64,000 nt of DNA from Fusobacterium nucleatum_L (GCF_050231725.1 NZ_CP077172.1:1612001-1676000); one strand, 5' to 3'. Shown: positions 34,603-42,941, numbered from the stretch's first letter. Numbers and translations are program-made. Notes: generated by a model from the sequence alone, not told the origin.

Positions 34603-35337
34603 ATGAAAAAATATATTTTAATATCTCTTGTACTGCACTTAATAATATTATTTGGATTTGGGATTATTCAAACAAATCAATTAGGAAAAGATGAGCCAAA
34701 GAATGAAATTGTACCTATTGCATTCGTAGCTAAAAAGATTTCTGAAAATCCGGGAGCTAAAGTTTTAGATACAGAAGAAAGAGAAAAACAAAATCTTGAA
34801 TCTCAAAGACCAAAAGTTGAAAAGAAGTTAGAAGAGAAAAGACCTGAAAAGAAAGAAATAGAAAGCAATATTTCTAATAAAAATATAAAACCAGTAGAAA
34901 AACAAATAGAAGAAAATAGCTCTAAGAGTGATGATTCTACTACTAAAGATGATAATAGTTCAAAAAATACTTCTTCTAAGGATGTAGAAAATGAAGATAA
35001 TGGATTTGGTTCAAACTTTATCTCTGATGGAGATGGAGGTTATATAGCACTTTCATCAAAGGGAATAAATTATCAAATAATAAATGAAGTAGAGCCAGAC
35101 TATCCTTCACAAGCTGAATCCATAGGATATTCACAACAAGTTAAAGTAACAGTTAAATTTTTAGTAGGTTTAAAAGGAAATGTTGAAAAAGCTGAGATAA
35201 CACAATCTCATAGAGATTTAGGTTTTGATGCTGAAGTTATGAAGGCTATTAAAAAGTGGAGATTTAGACCTATATATCATAATGGAAAAAATATAAAAGT
35301 TTATTTTGTTAAGACATTTGTATTTGACCCACAATAA
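34603..35337 (+). CDS. tonB: TonB energy-transducing protein
   Basis: The 244-residue protein has a single N-terminal anchor (5-22), a long Lys/Glu/Ser-rich periplasm-spanning segment (about 45-150) in place of the usual Pro-rich one, and a C-terminal TonB domain (V-E-P-D-Y-P, G-x-V-E-K-A-E-I, A-I-K-K-W-R-F-R-P). It couples ExbBD to outer-membrane receptors. It is 8 nt after exbD. The stop codon touches the first copy of a 44-bp repeated terminator. Confidence 0.92.
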   Translation: MKKYILISLVLHLIILFGFGIIQTNQLGKDEPKNEIVPIAFVAKKISENPGAKVLDTEEREKQNLESQRPKVEKKLEEKRPEKKEIESNISNKNIKPVEKQIEENSSKSDDSTTKDDNSSKNTSSKDVENEDNGFGSNFISDGDGGYIALSSKGINYQIINEVEPDYPSQAESIGYSQQVKVTVKFLVGLKGNVEKAEITQSHRDLGFDAEVMKAIKKWRFRPIYHNGKNIKVYFVKTFVFDPQ

Positions 35338-35380
35338 AAAAATTGGCTACCTAGAATTTTCTAAGTAGCCTTAATTTTTA
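35337..35380. repeat. 44-bp direct repeat, copy 1 (terminator hairpin)
   Basis: This 44-bp sequence recurs without a mismatch at 38581-38624. It contains a hairpin with arms GGCTACCTAGAA and TTCTAAGTAGCC (one mismatch) with A-rich and T-rich flanks, so it works as a bidirectional terminator after tonB. Its right end includes the stop codon of the citrate-transporter gene. Together the two copies bracket the 3.2-kb citrate/IDH/GntR cassette. Confidence 0.95.
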
Positions 35381-36688
35381 TAATTTTACCATACCTATAA
35401 TAATTGAAAATGCAAGCATAACTAAGGATAATATCCATAAAGGAATTAAACTATACTTTAAGTGATCTTTCAATTCAGTATTTGTTAAACCTATTGCTAA
35501 GAAAGTAGCAGGAACCATTGGACTAATAAGTAAAGAAATATTTTTACCTATAAGCATTGCAATTGCCATATTTAATGGTTCAATAGCATAGTTTTCTCCA
35601 ACTTCCATAGCTAAAGGCATAATTCCATAAAAATAAGAATCTGTTCCTACTATAGTACCTAATGGTAAAGCTAGTATTCCCATAACTAATTGAAGGTATT
35701 TTGCAATAAATGAAGGAATTATTTTTAAAAGAGGTATAGTCATAGCTTCTAACATTCCACTTTTGCCTAGTACTCCTACAAAAATACCAGCAGCTAACAT
35801 AACAGCTGAAACATCTAAAGCAGAAGCAGCATGAGCTTTTATTCTAGCTTTCTGTTCTTTGATATTTGGATAATTAACTAATAATGCTATAGAACAACCA
35901 ACCATAAATACGAAATAATTAGGAAATTTATTAAATAAAAGAACTATTAATACTGCAAATGTTAATAAGAAGTTAAATAATACTAATTTAGGTCTTTTTA
36001 GATTTTTAAAAGAGCTATCAAGTTCACTATTAATATCTTCATTTAATTGTAAATCATTTACTTGACCAGCACCATAATATTTAACTTCCCTTATTGCCAT
36101 TATAATTGCTAGGGCAAATGTAGCGACAAGACCCATAATTTGAATTGGTATAAGTAAGTGCCATAAATTATTTACATCCATATTTAAAACAGCGGCAGCT
36201 CTCACAACAGGACCTCCCCAAGGTAATAAATTCATAACTCCCATTCCACAACCCGTTATCAACAAAAGTAGTTGTGGACGAATATTCATTTTTTTATAAA
36301 GAGGAAGCAAAGCAGGTATTGTTACTAAAACCGTTGTTACTGTTGCTCCATCAAGATGGGAAAAAACAGCGATTATAGCTGTAACAATTGCAATTAATAT
36401 TACATTTTTTCCTGCTTTTTTAACTAACTTATTTACAAGTATGTCAAACATACCAGCATCAGACATTATTCCAAAGAATGTCACTGAAAATATAAATAAG
36501 ATTGCCATATTACTAACAGTTTTTATTCCATCTTTAATAAAGCCATCAACTTCTTCAATAGAAAATCCAGCTATAAAAGCGGCGATAACAGGAATAGTAA
36601 TAAATAATATCATAGGAATTGATTTTTCTTTAAAAAGTAAAAATACTACTAAAAATAACATTATAAATCCGACGATAGCTAAATTCAT
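35378..36688 (-). CDS. CitMHS-family citrate (tricarboxylate) transporter
   Basis: About 436 residues with 11-12 hydrophobic helices match the CitMHS family of citrate-metal/proton symporters. Characteristic stretches are S-H-L-D-G-A-T-V-T-T, L-P-W-G-G-P-V-V-R-A, and G-T-D-S-Y-F-Y-G near the C-terminal third. The ATG at 36688 is chosen because GGAGG lies 6 nt upstream; an ATG at 36700 overlaps that site. It follows the dehydrogenase gene by 16 nt, and the pair looks like an uptake-plus-oxidation module for citrate or a related tricarboxylate. Confidence 0.88.
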   Translation of the reverse strand: MNLAIVGFIMLFLVVFLLFKEKSIPMILFITIPVIAAFIAGFSIEEVDGFIKDGIKTVSNMAILFIFSVTFFGIMSDAGMFDILVNKLVKKAGKNVILIAIVTAIIAVFSHLDGATVTTVLVTIPALLPLYKKMNIRPQLLLLITGCGMGVMNLLPWGGPVVRAAAVLNMDVNNLWHLLIPIQIMGLVATFALAIIMAIREVKYYGAGQVNDLQLNEDINSELDSSFKNLKRPKLVLFNFLLTFAVLIVLLFNKFPNYFVFMVGCSIALLVNYPNIKEQKARIKAHAASALDVSAVMLAAGIFVGVLGKSGMLEAMTIPLLKIIPSFIAKYLQLVMGILALPLGTIVGTDSYFYGIMPLAMEVGENYAIEPLNMAIAMLIGKNISLLISPMVPATFLAIGLTNTELKDHLKYSLIPLWILSLVMLAFSIIIGMVKL

Positions 36689-36704
36689 AAATACCTCCAT
36701 TTTT

Positions 36705-37706
36705 TTATAAGAATTCTATAACTTTATCTGTAAATTCTTTTGTTCCTACATTTCCTGCCAAATCATAAGTTTTAAAATTTGGAAGAGCCAATACTTTAAA
36801 AACAGCTTTTTCTATTTTTTCAGCATACTCATTTAAATTAAGATATTTTAGCATTTCAATTGATGATAAAATAAGTGCTGTTGGATTAGCTTTATTTTGA
36901 CCAGCTATGTCAGGAGCTGAACCATGAACTGCTTCAAAAATTGCTATATCATCTCCTATATTGGCACCTGGTGCAACACCTAAGCCTCCTACAAGCCCGG
37001 CAGCTAAATCAGATAAGAAATCTCCATAGAAATTCATTGTTACAATAACTTGAAATTTTTGTGGATTTGTTACAAGTTGCATACACATATTATCAACTAT
37101 GATTTCTTCTAGCTTTATATCTTTATATTGTTTTGATATTTCCCTTGCAGTTTCAAGGAACATTCCATCTGTAATTTTTAAAATATTAGCTTTATGTACT
37201 ACTGTAACTTTATTAAAGTTATTTTTCTCTGCATATTCAAATGCATCTTTAATTATTCTTGTACTTCCTTTTTTTGTAATTCTCTTTATTGCAATAGCAG
37301 ATGTTTTTTCTTCATCTTCAAATTTTTCTTCTCCTATATAAAGCCCTTCTGTATTTTCTCTAAATATTACCATATTCAGATTTTCATATTTTGTATTTAT
37401 TCCAGGTATGGTTTTTATAGGTCTTATATTTGAATATAAATCATATTTTTTTCTTAGTGACACATTTACACTTCTAAAACCTTCTCCAATTGGTGTAGTT
37501 ATTGGACCTTTTATAGCTACTTTATTTTTTTCTATGCTCCTATACAAGGATTCGGGAATAAGTTCTCCAGTTTGTTCATATACAGTTGAACCAGCATTTT
37601 CTACTTCGAATTCGATTGGAACTTTTGCTGATTCAAAAATTTTTACTAAACTTCTTGATATTTCTATACCTATTCCATCTCCAGGTATTAATGTAATTTT
37701 TCTCAT
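36705..37706 (-). CDS. Isocitrate/isopropylmalate dehydrogenase family enzyme, probably NAD-isocitrate dehydrogenase
   Basis: The 333-residue beta-decarboxylating dehydrogenase has L-I-P-G-D-G-I-G at the start, the substrate loop S-V-N-V-S-L-R-K-K-Y-D-L-Y-S-N-I-R-P, R-E-N-T-E-G-L-Y, the catalytic K-A-N-I-L-K, and H-G-S-A-P-D-I-A-G. The substrate loop (S..N..LRK) favours isocitrate over isopropylmalate. Tartrate or homoisocitrate relatives remain possible. The ATG at 37706 has AAGGAG 10 nt upstream. Linkage to a citrate transporter and a GntR gene supports the isocitrate reading. Confidence 0.85.
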   Translation of the reverse strand: MRKITLIPGDGIGIEISRSLVKIFESAKVPIEFEVENAGSTVYEQTGELIPESLYRSIEKNKVAIKGPITTPIGEGFRSVNVSLRKKYDLYSNIRPIKTIPGINTKYENLNMVIFRENTEGLYIGEEKFEDEEKTSAIAIKRITKKGSTRIIKDAFEYAEKNNFNKVTVVHKANILKITDGMFLETAREISKQYKDIKLEEIIVDNMCMQLVTNPQKFQVIVTMNFYGDFLSDLAAGLVGGLGVAPGANIGDDIAIFEAVHGSAPDIAGQNKANPTALILSSIEMLKYLNLNEYAEKIEKAVFKVLALPNFKTYDLAGNVGTKEFTDKVIEFL

Positions 37707-37751
37707 TTTAATCACTCTCCTTATTATTTTATTTTACTTTTTTAATTTATG

Positions 37752-37788
37752 TTGTATAATTCTTTATAAGTATATTTATATACAATTT
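37752..37788. promoter_or_regulatory. Candidate GntR operator half-sites between the dehydrogenase and gntR
   Basis: TTGTATAAT (37752-37760) and ATATACAAT (about 37778-37786) are inverted copies of the half-site found as a perfect palindrome downstream of the regulator (38524-38537). They lie in the divergent promoter region, where the regulator could control both directions. Confidence 0.45.
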
Positions 37789-37804
37789 TTAGAAAGGTGA
37801 ATTT

Positions 37805-38476
37805 ATGGTAAAAAACAGAAAAAATATTAGTGACAATGTTTATGAAGCAATAAGAGAACATCTTTTATCACAAGAACTAAATTTTGGTGATAAAATTGTA
37901 GAACTTGATTACTGTCAAAAACTTAATGTTAGCCGTACTCCATTAAGAGAAGCAATAAAACAATTAGAAATTGAAGGTATTATTGAAAGAGCACCTAATG
38001 GAAGAATCAAAGTTATGAGTATGGATGAAAAGCGTATTGATGAGATTTTCCAAATTAGAATAGCTCTCGAAGATATAATATTTAATAATTTAGGTAAAAA
38101 TAATGAATTCATTCCTAAATTAGAAGATAATTTAAAATTAACTGAATTTCAAATAGAATCTAAAAATTGGAATGAAGCCAGAAAACTTTTTTCTGAATTT
38201 AATAAAATTCTATATTCACATTCTGGACTTGAATTTACAATTAAAATATTAAAATATTATAATTTTATTTTAGAAAAATTAAGATATAGTTCTCTTGAAA
38301 GAGATACTAGAATTATTGAAGCATATCAAGAACATTTAATACTCTTAGAATATTTTAAAAATAATGATATTGAAAATGCTAAAATTTTTAATAAAGAACA
38401 TCTTCTTCGTTCAAAAGAATCAATAATGACTTTTTATAAAGAAAAACATCAAAATTTTAATAAAAAGGATAACTAA
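37805..38476 (+). CDS. GntR-family transcriptional regulator (FadR/FCD type)
   Basis: The 223-residue protein has an N-terminal winged helix with the diagnostic V-S-R-T-P-L-R-E-A-I-K-Q-L-E-I-E-G (about 41-57). An all-helical FCD-type effector domain with metal-ligand-like Asp/His positions follows. FCD regulators usually sense carboxylates, which fits its divergent position next to a citrate transporter and dehydrogenase. Autoregulation through flanking TTGTATACAA-type sites is likely. Confidence 0.9.
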   Translation: MVKNRKNISDNVYEAIREHLLSQELNFGDKIVELDYCQKLNVSRTPLREAIKQLEIEGIIERAPNGRIKVMSMDEKRIDEIFQIRIALEDIIFNNLGKNNEFIPKLEDNLKLTEFQIESKNWNEARKLFSEFNKILYSHSGLEFTIKILKYYNFILEKLRYSSLERDTRIIEAYQEHLILLEYFKNNDIENAKIFNKEHLLRSKESIMTFYKEKHQNFNKKDN

Positions 38477-38496
38477 AAAAGTTATCTTTTTTTTTT
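38464..38496 (+). terminator. Terminator of gntR
   Basis: GGATAACT and AGTTATCT pair (one G-T) around a short A loop that overlaps the gntR stop codon, followed by a run of ten T. Confidence 0.85.
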
Positions 38497-38523
38497 ATTA
38501 ATTTTAAAAACTTATAATTTAAT

Positions 38524-38537
38524 AATTGTATACAATT
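38524..38537. promoter_or_regulatory. Perfect 14-bp palindrome, candidate GntR operator
   Basis: AATTGTATACAATT is a perfect palindrome matching the TTGTATACAA-type operators of FadR/FCD regulators. It lies inside the repeat-flanked cassette, 47 nt after gntR, with related half-sites in front of gntR. No gene starts to its right within the cassette. Confidence 0.5.
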
Positions 38538-38580
38538 TTATTTGAATAAATAATAACATATACATTTTATCTTGTCAAAT

Positions 38581-38624
38581 AAAAAATTGGCTACCTAGAA
38601 TTTTCTAAGTAGCCTTAATTTTTA
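38581..38624. repeat. 44-bp direct repeat, copy 2 (terminator hairpin)
   Basis: This is identical base for base to 35337-35380. Here the hairpin sits just after the stop codon of the minus-strand DUF1858 gene and can terminate it. The bases immediately outside the two copies differ, which fixes the repeat limits at exactly 44 bp. Confidence 0.95.
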
Positions 38625-38629
38625 ATTTA

Positions 38630-38824
38630 CTATTCTTTAATAAGAGAGTTGATTTCTTTTAAAATAGCTTGTGTATCTAATCCATGAGCTTCAATTCCTT
38701 CTGCAAGAGTTTCTCCTGAAGCTATCATACAACCTACACAACCTAACCCATTTCTTTGTAAAACTTCAATTATTACTGGGTATTTTTCAACTGCTTCCAT
38801 TATATTCATATCTCCTGTTACCAT
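38630..38824 (-). CDS. DUF1858 domain protein (hybrid-cluster-associated disulfide type)
   Basis: This 64-residue protein consists almost entirely of the DUF1858 domain: V-T-G-D-M-N-I at the start, V-L-Q-R-N-G-L-G-C-V-G-C-M with the conserved C-x-x-C, and E-G-I-E-A-H-G-L. The Cys pair suggests redox or metal-sulfur chemistry; no reaction is proven. It has its own consensus promoter. Confidence 0.9.
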   Translation of the reverse strand: MVTGDMNIMEAVEKYPVIIEVLQRNGLGCVGCMIASGETLAEGIEAHGLDTQAILKEINSLIKE

Positions 38825-38865
38825 TTCTTATCCTCCTTAATTTGTTTACAAGTTATTATGTGTTC

Positions 38866-38894
38866 ATTATATTAAAATTTACAATTTTTGTCAA
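38866..38894 (-). promoter_or_regulatory. Consensus promoter of the DUF1858 gene
   Basis: On the minus strand TTGACA (38894-38889), 17 bp and TATAAT (38871-38866) match the sigma-70 consensus perfectly. The -35 box overlaps the stop codon of the upstream YnbB-like gene. Confidence 0.85.
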
Positions 38895-39709
38895 GAATTA
38901 TAATTAAAAATTAACAATATTATAGGTGCTGTAAAAATTAAGCTATCAACTCTATCTAATATTCCGCCATGTCCTAAAAGTAAAGTTCCAGTATCTTTTA
39001 AATGTACTCTTCTTTTTAAAGCCGAAATAAAAATATCTCCAACAAAACCTATTAAACAGATATAAGGTATAAGTTTTACTTGAAAATCTATGTTAGCAAA
39101 ATATTTTAACAAACTTGCAGTTAAAGTGGTAAGTATTATTCCACCTATAAGCCCTTCAACAGTTTTATTTGGACTGATATTAGGGGTAATTTTTCTTTCA
39201 CCAAAAATATTTCCGCTTATATATTGAAAAACATCATTTAATTCTATCAAAATTATATAATTTATTATAAAATTTGAATCATCTATATAACTTATACTTC
39301 CTATCAAGTAATTTGTTATAAAGAATGCAAAAATTATAAAAGTTTTTTTATAAAATCTAAGACAAATAAAAATAAATAAAATAGCTAAGATGTAAAAATT
39401 TTTAAAATAAATTCCTGTATAAAAAATTAAATTTATAATAAGGCTAGTTATTTTTAATTCATTATCATATTTAATATAGGCAAACTGTAAAAATTCACTA
39501 AAAGATAAAATAGAGATGAGTCCAAAAAGTATGAGCATATAAATTCTATCTTTACTTCCCAGATAAAATAATATAATTATAATAAACCAAGTAAATATTC
39601 TTTGCTTTATATTAGTAAATTTTTTATCTGAAATATTCTTCCTTATAAAAAATAAAATAATTAAAGCTAAAATATCTACAACTAACATAAGAAGTAACAT
39701 ATTATTCAC
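38891..39709 (-). CDS. ynbB: YnbB-like CDP-diglyceride synthase (CdsA family)
   Basis: The 272-residue membrane protein has about eight helices and the CdsA C-terminal signature: S-P-N-K-T-V-E-G-L-I-G-G, then D-I-F-I-S-A-L-K-R-R-V-H-L-K-D, G-H-G-G-I-L-D-R-V-D-S. CdsA enzymes make CDP-diacylglycerol from phosphatidate and CTP. Its genomic partners are homologues of E. coli YnbA and YnbC, so it is the YnbB-type accessory copy rather than necessarily the housekeeping enzyme. It overlaps the ynbA-like gene by 8 nt. Confidence 0.85.
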   Translation of the reverse strand: MNNMLLLMLVVDILALIILFFIRKNISDKKFTNIKQRIFTWFIIIILFYLGSKDRIYMLILFGLISILSFSEFLQFAYIKYDNELKITSLIINLIFYTGIYFKNFYILAILFIFICLRFYKKTFIIFAFFITNYLIGSISYIDDSNFIINYIILIELNDVFQYISGNIFGERKITPNISPNKTVEGLIGGIILTTLTASLLKYFANIDFQVKLIPYICLIGFVGDIFISALKRRVHLKDTGTLLLGHGGILDRVDSLIFTAPIILLIFNYNS

Positions 39710-40301
39710 CCTTTAAAGAAGATTTTATTCTGTTAAATATTGTAAAAATCAGTAGAATTATAGCTAAAATTAAAATATAGTCGAAGTATTGATTGCCTAT
39801 AAAGAAATAAAATATGGCTAAAAGACTTATTAAGAAAGCTCTATCACTTTTTCCCATAGGTCCTTCATAATGTCTTTTGTTATCTACCATTACTGCAACC
39901 ACTCCTATATATTCAGATAAAGCTGATAGAAATATAAAAAGAAGATTATAAATTTCATTTGCTCCTATAGCTTTTAAAAATACATAGAAGAAAATAGTAT
40001 CTGATATAACATCTCCTGCTTCATTATAGAAAATCCCTATTTTAGTTTTTTGATTAAATTTATTGGCTATCATACCATCTAAGGCATTTAATGCCATTCT
40101 TAAAAATAGAAATACAGGTATTGTTAAATATAAAAAACTATAGTTACTAAATTTATAAATTATTCCAGCAAAAGTTATATTTAATAAAACAGTTGTTACT
40201 GTTATTTGGTTAGGAGTAATTTTTAATTTTACCAATTTCTCACAAATAGGCATAAGCAAGTTTTGGAATTTTGTTTTTAATTTATATATAGAAATATCCA
40301 T
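39702..40301 (-). CDS. ynbA: YnbA-like CDP-alcohol phosphatidyltransferase
   Basis: The 199-residue membrane protein aligns well by eye with E. coli YnbA, including L-F-L-R-M-A-L-N-A-L-D-G-M, N-E-A-G-D-V-I-S-D and G-P-x-G-K-S-D-R-A. The CDP-alcohol transferase motif D-G-x2-A-R-x8-G-x3-D-x3-D is altered: A-N replaces A-R and the first Asp of the pair is Asn (the Asn also occurs in YnbA). It should join a CDP-lipid to an unknown alcohol. It lies 2 nt after the ynbC-like gene. Confidence 0.85.
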   Translation of the reverse strand: MDISIYKLKTKFQNLLMPICEKLVKLKITPNQITVTTVLLNITFAGIIYKFSNYSFLYLTIPVFLFLRMALNALDGMIANKFNQKTKIGIFYNEAGDVISDTIFFYVFLKAIGANEIYNLLFIFLSALSEYIGVVAVMVDNKRHYEGPMGKSDRAFLISLLAIFYFFIGNQYFDYILILAIILLIFTIFNRIKSSLKGE

Positions 40302-40303
40302 AT

Positions 40304-42004
40304 CTACCTCAATTCTGCTAATGAAACTGTAAAAATTCCATTATTATCAATTAACATTTTTTCTTTCTTTAAATTATATTTTTCAAATAGGCTGTCTAAC
40401 TCTTTTTCACTTCTCCTCCTCATAAGCCAAGATTTACCACTTCCCTTGTGGCTATTAAGAACCAAAGCTATTTGTTTTAATTGAGGGTGCCAAGGTTGAC
40501 CTGTATAAATAACTGCAGCATCTTTATCTAAAATTTCTGAAATTCCTGATATAGTATTTTCAAGCATTTTATTATCTTCGAAAAGTTCAAAGACACCTGA
40601 GATTATAACTATATTAGGCATATAATTTATTTTTTTATAAGTTTCCTTATCAAAACAATCAAAGTTAACAAAAAATATATTTTCCCAGTTATTTTTTTTT
40701 ATCACTTCTTCTCCAACTTCAATGTTTGCTTTTTTAAACTCATTTATTAAAATCTGCACCTTTGGATATTTTTCTTTAATATCGAATAAATAATTTCCTG
40801 TTCCTCCAGCTACATCTAAGATTTTAACATTTTCTTCACCTAAGCTATTTATTTTTTCTTCAATAAGATTTAATAAATTCTTTTTCCGTTCTCTTACTCC
40901 TGCCCAACCAACTTGGTTTAGATAAAATCTATCTATAAACTTTCCAACAAATAACTTTCCATTAGTTTGATTTTTATAAATGTAGTCAAGAGAAATTCCA
41001 GAATCAAATCCATATTTTAAACCTAAACTCATTCCCTTACTTAAAAAACCAAAAGTTCTCATTGAAAATTTTTGGATAGAATAAAATATTTTTTCATTTA
41101 AAGGATATTCTTCTAAGCCTATCCTTTCATACTCCTTTCTTGAAAATTCTCTAGGAGAATCATCAAGTTCTATATTTTGTGTTTTAAAAACATCTTGTAT
41201 AAAGTTGTCTAAAAGTTTATATACTTTCTGTCTTTCTTTTTCAAACATTATTCCATGATAGAAATTCTCAAGTTCTATAAATTCTCTCTTCTTTGATGAT
41301 AAATTTAAAAAGAATTTTTTTTGAGCAGAATTTTTTACAACATAGTCTTTTTGAGCAGAGAATATTATTGTAGGTAATTCGATTGCCATTGAATCTTTAA
41401 CTAATTTTTTCCCCATATCATCTAAATCAATTAATAACCTAGCATTAATTTCTTTATTAATAAGTTTATCAGAATTATATTTATTTTGTTCATCAACATC
41501 ATGAGTTAAGACTTTTGCTTTAACATAACTCATAACTTTAGCATTTTTATTTATCTTAGTAAGTAATGTCACAAGTTGTTTTGCAAAAGGAACATAAAGT
41601 TTTATTTCAAAGGCAGGTGCAAGTAAAGCTATACCTGCTATATTTGGTGCAAAATCGTGAATATAGGCAGAAAGTATAACTCCACCTATACTATTTGCAA
41701 CAATAAAAATATCCTCTTCTTTTATTTGATATTCACTTTTTATATGTTTTACAAAAGCATCTAAATCTCTAACATAATCCATAGCGTTAGGAGAAGATTT
41801 AACTTCTGTATAACCATGTCCTCTTAAATCATAAGCAAAAATATTATACTTTAAAAATTTTTCATCTTGTGCAAAAATATTCAATCTTTCAGAATGCTCA
41901 TGTCCTCTATGAATAATAATTAAAGTTTTTTTATTTTTTTCAAAATTCCATTTTCTATAAAAAATTTTATTCCCATCAAAAGTATTAAAATAGAAATTTT
42001 CCAT
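40304..42004 (-). CDS. ynbC: YnbC-like alpha/beta hydrolase fused to a SAM methyltransferase
   Basis: The 566-residue protein has two domains, like E. coli YnbC. Residues 1 to about 275 form a monoglyceride-lipase-type hydrolase with oxyanion H-R-G-H-E-H-S, nucleophile A-N-S-I-G-G (S105), and probable Asp220 and His250. Residues from about 355 form a class I methyltransferase with I-L-D-V-A-G-G-T-G-N-Y (395-405). It is the first gene of the operon, ahead of two membrane lipid enzymes, suggesting that it hydrolyses and methylates a lipid or its headgroup. The reaction is undetermined. Confidence 0.85.
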   Translation of the reverse strand: MENFYFNTFDGNKIFYRKWNFEKNKKTLIIIHRGHEHSERLNIFAQDEKFLKYNIFAYDLRGHGYTEVKSSPNAMDYVRDLDAFVKHIKSEYQIKEEDIFIVANSIGGVILSAYIHDFAPNIAGIALLAPAFEIKLYVPFAKQLVTLLTKINKNAKVMSYVKAKVLTHDVDEQNKYNSDKLINKEINARLLIDLDDMGKKLVKDSMAIELPTIIFSAQKDYVVKNSAQKKFFLNLSSKKREFIELENFYHGIMFEKERQKVYKLLDNFIQDVFKTQNIELDDSPREFSRKEYERIGLEEYPLNEKIFYSIQKFSMRTFGFLSKGMSLGLKYGFDSGISLDYIYKNQTNGKLFVGKFIDRFYLNQVGWAGVRERKKNLLNLIEEKINSLGEENVKILDVAGGTGNYLFDIKEKYPKVQILINEFKKANIEVGEEVIKKNNWENIFFVNFDCFDKETYKKINYMPNIVIISGVFELFEDNKMLENTISGISEILDKDAAVIYTGQPWHPQLKQIALVLNSHKGSGKSWLMRRRSEKELDSLFEKYNLKKEKMLIDNNGIFTVSLAELR

Positions 42005-42045
42005 ATTTCCTCCTAAAAATAAAAGAAATTATTTTATTTTACCTA

Positions 42046-42054
42046 ATTATATCA
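42046..42054 (-). promoter_or_regulatory. Extended -10 promoter of the ynb-like operon
   Basis: On the minus strand TGATATAAT is an extended -10 element about 40 nt upstream of the ynbC-like ATG. No clear -35 was found; the adjacent sequence is the terminator hairpin of the cupin gene. Confidence 0.55.
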
Positions 42055-42057
42055 TAG

Positions 42058-42104
42058 AAAAATTAAAAAAAGATTAAGAAATAAAATTTTATTTCTTAAT
42101 CTTT
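42058..42104 (-). terminator. Terminator of the cupin gene
   Basis: The 36 bp at 42069-42104 form a perfect 18-bp inverted repeat (GATTAAGAAATAAAA with its complement), followed on the minus strand by a T-rich tail. It lies 14 nt after the cupin stop codon. Confidence 0.85.
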
Positions 42105-42118
42105 ATACTCTAATAGTA

Positions 42119-42787
42119 TTATTTTACAAGAGTTAACATCATTTTAAAATTTTCTACTGCCTCAACAGCATGAGGAATATTAGCAGGTAAAACTGCACTT
42201 TCTCCTTTTTTTACAATAAAAGCTTTTTCATCAACAATGTATTTACCTTCTCCATCAAGAACAGTAATAAGTGCATCACCAGGTGCCTTATGTGGGTCTA
42301 ATGCTTCACCTTTCCAAAACGACATAATAGTTATAACTAAATTAGATTTAGCAACTAAGTTTTTACTTACAATTTGTCCTTCCTTGTATTCTACAGAATC
42401 TGCAAGATTAAAAGCGTTTGCAGATTCTAACATTTTTAAAGTTTGATTTTCCATAGCTTGGTCTCCTATTTTTTCTCCTATTTCAATAAGTTTTAAAGTA
42501 TCTGATGATTTTATAGAATAATTATTGTGAGCTAAAACTTCTAAAAAATCACCATTTTTAATAATCTTTTTATTGTTTTCAATAGACACTTCTCCACTGC
42601 CATTAAAACAATAATAATATCTATTTCCTAACATAGCTTCAGCTGTAATTTCTTCATTTTTAGCCAATGAAAATAAAGAAATGTAGGTATTAGATTGATT
42701 TAAAATTCTCATACTTACAACTTCTGTTTCTTTTGAATTTATAAGTTGGTTAAAATCAATAGCTTTTGCAACTTCTATTTTTAGCAT
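42119..42787 (-). CDS. Cupin-domain protein
   Basis: The 222-residue protein contains two cupin-like beta barrels. The C-terminal one has D-P-H-K-A-P-G-D-A-L-I-T-V-L-D-G-E-G and L-P-A-N-I-P-H-A-V-E-A, which supply metal-binding His and Glu positions. The N-terminal one lacks a full set. Substrate and function are unknown. It is monocistronic, with a ribosome site GGAGAG before the ATG. Confidence 0.85.
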   Translation of the reverse strand: MLKIEVAKAIDFNQLINSKETEVVSMRILNQSNTYISLFSLAKNEEITAEAMLGNRYYYCFNGSGEVSIENNKKIIKNGDFLEVLAHNNYSIKSSDTLKLIEIGEKIGDQAMENQTLKMLESANAFNLADSVEYKEGQIVSKNLVAKSNLVITIMSFWKGEALDPHKAPGDALITVLDGEGKYIVDEKAFIVKKGESAVLPANIPHAVEAVENFKMMLTLVK

Positions 42788-42872
42788 AAAAATCTCTCCT
42801 TTCTTATTGAATATTTTATCATATATTTTGAAAAATTAGGTATTAAAACTTTATAAAAATAAAAAATAAGGG

Positions 42873-42901
42873 TTGACTTATTTTTAAATTGAATTTAGAA
42901 T
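42873..42901 (+). promoter_or_regulatory. ssb promoter
   Basis: TTGACT (42873-42878), 17 bp and TAGAAT (42896-42901) lie 40 nt before the ssb ATG. Confidence 0.8.
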
Positions 42902-42941
42902 GAATATATAACATAAAATAAAGTTAAGAGAGGAGAATAAT

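Noticed and set aside
36705..37706. 3-isopropylmalate dehydrogenase (leuB)
   Set aside because: The substrate loop S-V-N-V-S-L-R-K and the neighbouring citrate transporter fit isocitrate better, and no other leucine genes are nearby.
37099..37800. Several overlapping plus-strand open frames opposite the dehydrogenase gene
   Set aside because: They are antisense shadows of a clear minus-strand enzyme gene. They lack ribosome sites and encode Phe/Tyr/Ile-rich nonsense.
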